Below are positions 61,094 to 64,000 of a DNA stretch of 64,000 nucleotides, one piece after another. This DNA comes from Leptodactylus fallax (taxonomy: Eukaryota > Chordata > Amphibia > Anura > Leptodactylidae), in assembly GCA_947044405.1 (NCBI GenBank), contig CAMRHE010000011.1:4270501-4334500 (forward strand). The letters run 5' to 3'. A program made the translations under genes and the position numbers. Numbering within the stretch: position 1 is the first letter of the stretch; every line of letters begins with the position of its first letter. The notes beneath the pieces were generated by a model. It ran no database searches and was not told where the DNA came from. It saw only the letters and a list, made by a program, of their open reading frames with translations.

Positions 61094-61566
61094 GTGCAAA
61101 TTCAGTTTTGCTTGTATCTTACCCCATTACAGAGATATCTGTGCCATTAATTTCAGCTACCAATATCACTGTACAGACAACACAGTGTCATCGCTGGGTG
61201 GTGGCGAACAGCTCCCTTAGGCTAAATGCTCCACATAGCATTCTGCAGCAAAAAATCGCTGTGGGAAAAAACTGTGGCAGCAACGCATCGTGGTTTTTCC
61301 CGCAACGCTTTTCACAGAGAGTCCACAGAGGTTTCCTCTGCTGACCTTCTGCTTCCTTACAGTACAAGATTATAGAAGTGTACCATCAGGGGGGTGTTGC
61401 TCTGTAATACTGGGCTCATGACAATACAGTGATATCGGTAGCCGAAACCAAGAGCACAAATACTTCTGCAACAAGGGAAGATAATAACAAAACTGTATAT
61501 ACCATCTTTATAATGGTATATACAGTAACATGCCTTGTCATAGTGGATATGAAAGTTCCTCTTTAA
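61090..61566. mobile_element. TTAA MITE family A, second copy with nested family C
   Basis: AGAGATATCTGTGCCATTAAT near 61130 and CATCGCTGGGTGG near 61189 match 1725-1810. The right end is GGATATGAAAGTTCCTCTTTAA. A family C piece (GCTGTGGGAAAAAACTGTGG against TGGTTTTTCCCGCAACGC) is inserted at about 61215-61345. It shares or abuts the TTAA of the preceding copy. The left terminus is unclear. Confidence 0.65.
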
Positions 61567-62190
61567 TGTTATCAGTATACCTGTAGAGATAGATAGTTTC
61601 TGAACAGATGAGTAAAACACCCCTTATTTACCTCTAGATATAAAAAGTTTTAATCCCATAGGCAGCATTTATGGCATAAAATGTGAATGGGAATACTCAT
61701 TTTGCACTGTGCTGTATATAGGGAAAAGTACAACTCCCTGGTGACCTGGAATATAGCCTACTGATCTGTAATAGGCTTTACCACGTTAATGCTAAACAAA
61801 GTGTGGCTAGCTATAAGACACAACACCTACAAAAATGCACATGCACACTAAAGTTCTTTGATAGCGCCTGTATCATCTGTTATTCTAATAAAATTTTGCA
61901 TATGCAATGTGACCCCAATTGTACATTTTTGTAGGTGTTGTGTTATATAACCAACCTTTCCAACTTTCCAAAATGGAGATATAATAATAATGGAGGATGC
62001 TATATTATCCTCTGACCATTTTTGCTTCTGAGAGAATCTGCCTCTCTAACATGCTCTTTTTATACACAGTCATGTGACTGTGAAAAGTGATTTTTAGTCA
62101 GGTCAGCACTTTTTTCTTCCGTACTAGAGTCATGTAAGTCACATACTGTATATAATATTGTAGCTTCTGATTTATGTTACTTCTTCTAAC
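61567..62190. other. Unassigned; inverted repeat at 61818-61943
   Basis: ACACAACACCTACAAAAATG (61818-61837) is exactly inverted at 61924-61943 with an 86-nt spacer, probably a small MITE or its remnant. No gene. Confidence 0.6.
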
Positions 62191-62412
62191 TCACACAGGT
62201 CCAATATTAATAACAGCAGAACCGATCTCCCAGTGGCCACACATTTCTCCGGAGAAAACCACTCTATTGAAGATTTGCGGGTTGTGGTTTTAATGGGACA
62301 GTTTAAGACGCAGGAGGAAAGGAAACAATGGGAGTACAAATTTATGCAAAAATTTAAAACTCTGCAATTTGGACTTAATATTCATGCCAGCTTCATGTCA
62401 CACTATGTATGA
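62191..62412 (+). pseudogene. Penelope-like element, GIY-YIG C-terminal fragment
   Basis: A 73-codon frame ends at TGA 62410-62412. SNINNSRTDLPVATHF, then HSIEDLRVVVL and ERKQWEYKFMQKFKTL..GLN, is the conserved C-terminal part of the GIY-YIG endonuclease of Penelope-like retroelements. It shows the P-V-A-x-H-F block, the H-S-x-x-D-L-R block, the R..W E..+ block and the G-L-N end. In these elements the enzyme nicks target DNA for reverse transcription. The GIY-YIG core, the RT and all upstream sequence are absent, so the fragment is inactive. No ATG start is expected. Confidence 0.75.
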
Positions 62413-62720
62413 CCTGTGAGGGTCACAAATCACCACCTGATAGCAAACAGATAACAGATCCCTCTGTCAGGCACCACAACTTTCCAGATTGTTTTTTTTG
62501 ACCTGTTGTAAATAACTTCTCTACTTAGATTGCATTTTGTTTTGGGGTTTTTTAAGGACTCTAAAATCCTTTGAAGACCATGTGTATAAAAATCTGTGAA
62601 TTTTCAGTTCTTGTATAACATCATGTCTGATGAAGGAAGCTTGTGCTTCTGAAAACTTACTTATAAATATACTCAGTTAGCCTCTAAAAGGTATCGCCTG
62701 ATTTCTTCACTCTTCCTTCT
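62413..62720 (+). mobile_element. Penelope-like element 3' region
   Basis: After the stop, an untranslated region runs to about 62720. TGTCTGATGAAGGAAGC..CTTCTGAAAAC at 62624-62657 is followed by ATATACTCAGTTAGCC and CTAAAAGGTATCGCCTGATT, wording usual at the ends of vertebrate Penelope-like (Neptune-type) elements. CTGATGA..GAAA resembles a hammerhead core (see findings). Confidence 0.55.
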
Positions 62721-63039
62721 TCTAAGCAATGCATGTATTTTAGCAATTGTTTGCGAACACAGAGAGACACTCCCAGTAGGTGTGTCTCCAACATGTGCTT
62801 CTCCTATATAAAGGAAGAATTTTCTCCCTCATCACTCTGTGTAAGTGCTGGTTCTTTATTTCCACTGGTTGGAATTGGTCCTTTGGGAATCTACTAAGGA
62901 AGGACGTTGTAAAAGAAATAGAGGGCACTGCACATGATAATAAGTGAAGGTGCTGTCCATAACAAGGAAGGACACTATGTGTAGGGCAGCTGATGCTGTA
63001 TATCATAAGGCACTGAGCTGGTGATACTCACAGAGGAAT
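62721..63039. other. Unassigned; TATA-like word at 62804
   Basis: CTCCTATATAAAGGAAG at about 62799-62815 looks like a TATA box, but no coding sequence follows in either direction. The minus-strand 88-aa ORF has no recognisable domain. Confidence 0.4.
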
Positions 63040-63041
63040 TA

Positions 63042-64000
63042 CAGTCATGGCCAAAAGTTTTGAGAATGACACAAATATTATATTTTCACATGATCTGCTG
63101 CCCTCTGGTTTTTATGTGTGTTTGTCAGATGTTTTTATCACATACAGAAATATAATTGCATTCATATTATGAGTAACAGAAGCTTATATTGACAGTTAGA
63201 ATGAGTTAATGCAGCAAGTCAATATTTGCAGTGTTGACCCTTCTTCTTCAGGACCTCTGCAATTCTCCCTGGCATGCTCTCAATCAACTTCTGGACCAAA
63301 TCCTGACAGATAGCAGACCATTCTTGCAGAATCAATCCTTTAATTTTGTCTGAATTTGTTGGTTTTTGTTTGTCCACCCGTCTCTTGATGATTGACCACA
63401 AGTTCTCAATGGGATTAAGATCTGGGGAGTTTCCAGGCCATGGACCCAAAATCTCTATGTTTTGTTCCCTGAGCCATTTAGTTATCACCTTGTCTTTATG
63501 GCAAGGTGCTCCATCATGCTGGAAAAGGCATTGTTGAGCGCCAAACTGCTCTTGGACGGTTGGGAGAAGTTGCTCTTGGAGGACATTCTGGTACCATTCT
63601 TTATTCATGGCTGTGTTTTTAGGCAAGACTGTGAGAGAGCCGATTCCCTTGGCTGAGAAGCAACCCCACACATGAATGGTTTCAGGATGCTTTACAGTTG
63701 GCATGAGACAAGACTGGTGGTAGCGCTCACCTCTTCTTCTCCGAATAAGCTGTTTTCCAGATGTTCCAAACAATCGAAAAGGGGATTCATCAGAGAAAAT
63801 GACTTTACCCCAGTCCTCAGCAGTCCACTCCCTGTACCTTTTGCAGAATATCAGTCTGTCCCTGATGTTTTTTCTGGAGAGAAGTGGCTTCTTTGCTGCC
63901 CTCCTTGAGACCAGGCCTTGCTCCAAGAGTCTCCGCCTCACAGTGCGTGCAGATGCACTCACACCTGCCTGCTGCCATTCCTCAGCAAGCTCTGCACTGC
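63042..64000 (-). mobile_element. Tc1-like transposon, cut by the window edge (family 5)
   Basis: CAGTCATGGCCAAAAGTTTT follows TA at 63040-63041, a terminus seen in fish and frog Tc1-like elements. The terminal repeat and 3' UTR fill 63042-63218. The transposase occupies the rest on the minus strand and runs off the right edge. Confidence 0.88.
63219..64000 (-). CDS. Tc1-like transposase with DD35E spacing, partial
   Basis: At least 260 codons are open from the window edge to the stop at 63219-63221. GTG at 63962 is an internal codon and not a start, because AELAEEWQQAG precedes it in frame. Counting from that codon: the second HTH is at about 1-30 (SARTVRRRLLEQGL), the first Asp is D58 (FSDES), the second Asp D150 (QHDGAPCH) and the Glu E186 (NPIENLW). 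35 residues lie between D150 and E186, one more than in the other Tc1 copies here. [10 protein letters not shown] replaces the glycine box. The C-terminus KKGQHCKY is complete. No stop or frameshift is visible, so this may be an intact gene of a cut-and-paste element. The start and first HTH lie outside the window. Confidence 0.88.
   Translation of the reverse strand, partial: SAELAEEWQQAGVSASARTVRRRLLEQGLVSRRAAKKPLLSRKNIRDRLIFCKRYREWTAEDWGKVIFSDESPFRLFGTSGKQLIRRRRGERYHQSCLMPTVKHPETIHVWGCFSAKGIGSLTVLPKNTAMNKEWYQNVLQEQLLPTVQEQFGAQQCLFQHDGAPCHKDKVITKWLREQNIEILGPWPGNSPDLNPIENLWSIIKRRVDKQKPTNSDKIKGLILQEWSAICQDLVQKLIESMPGRIAEVLKKKGQHCKY

Noticed and set aside
62799..62815. TATA box-like sequence (TATATAAAGG)
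   Set aside because: No transcript, exon or coding region can be attached to it on either side; a single AT-rich match is expected in this much sequence.

Overview
The window looks like repeat-rich intergenic (or large-intron) DNA from a vertebrate, most likely an amphibian and probably a frog. Evidence: AT-rich sequence with no recognisable host exon; many Tc1/mariner DNA transposons, one with a nearly intact transposase; L2-type LINEs ending in (TTA)n; degenerate L1/Tx1-like LINEs; a Penelope-like GIY-YIG fragment; hAT-type elements with 8-bp target duplications; and many TTAA-flanked foldback MITEs resembling the T2/Kolobok-type elements known from Xenopus. Everything protein-coding that I can recognise belongs to mobile elements.

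Layout. 1-630: right part of a hAT-like element carrying three successive palindromes. 830-2735: an L1/Tx1-like LINE on the minus strand (endonuclease and RT fragments) split by a 341-bp TTAA MITE. 3.6-8.6 kb: foldbacks and a degenerate tandem block of roughly 350-bp units. 10.0-12.3 kb: an AT-rich dispersed repeat, a 786-bp foldback, a MITE and a Tc1 3' fragment. 13.2-14.1 kb: an internally deleted Tc1. 15.0-16.4 kb: a 5'-truncated L2 LINE. 22.2-25.7 kb: a TTAA element, then two complementary L2 pieces that look like one copy broken by a ~1.06-kb inversion. 27.1-29.3 kb: a Tc1 with a 329-aa open transposase frame, next to a second, truncated Tc1.

29.3-39.8 kb is mostly unique, with a few MITEs. 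39.8-42.8 kb holds a 31-bp minisatellite, foldbacks and a direct duplication. 47.0-47.8 kb: a second deleted Tc1 with the same internal deletion as the first. 47.9-53.0 kb: nested MITEs and two ~1-kb hAT-type elements. 53.6-55.2 kb: a full-length Tc1 with three in-frame TGA stops. 55.6-57.7 kb: an L1/Tx1-like LINE interrupted by a Tc1-type MITE. 58.4-60.0 kb: a second copy of the 27-kb Tc1 family. 60.4-61.6 kb: a 27-bp tandem array, another Tc1-like fragment and two abutting TTAA MITEs. 62.2-62.7 kb: the end of a Penelope-like element. 63.0 kb to the edge: a further Tc1-like element with DD35E spacing.

How the parts relate. The autonomous-type elements (Tc1, L2, L1-like, Penelope-like) supply transposases and reverse transcriptases. 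The short foldbacks keep only terminal repeats and would depend on such enzymes. Nesting gives relative ages: the LINEs are older than the MITEs inside them. Only the Tc1 at 27.1-28.7 kb and the partial one at 63.0-64.0 kb look young. No single undescribed system stands out. The strongest second-look items are the L2 inversion, the recognition-helix deletion in the otherwise open Tc1 transposase, the shared deletion in two Tc1 copies, the large foldback at 11.1-11.9 kb and the DD35E element at the right edge.
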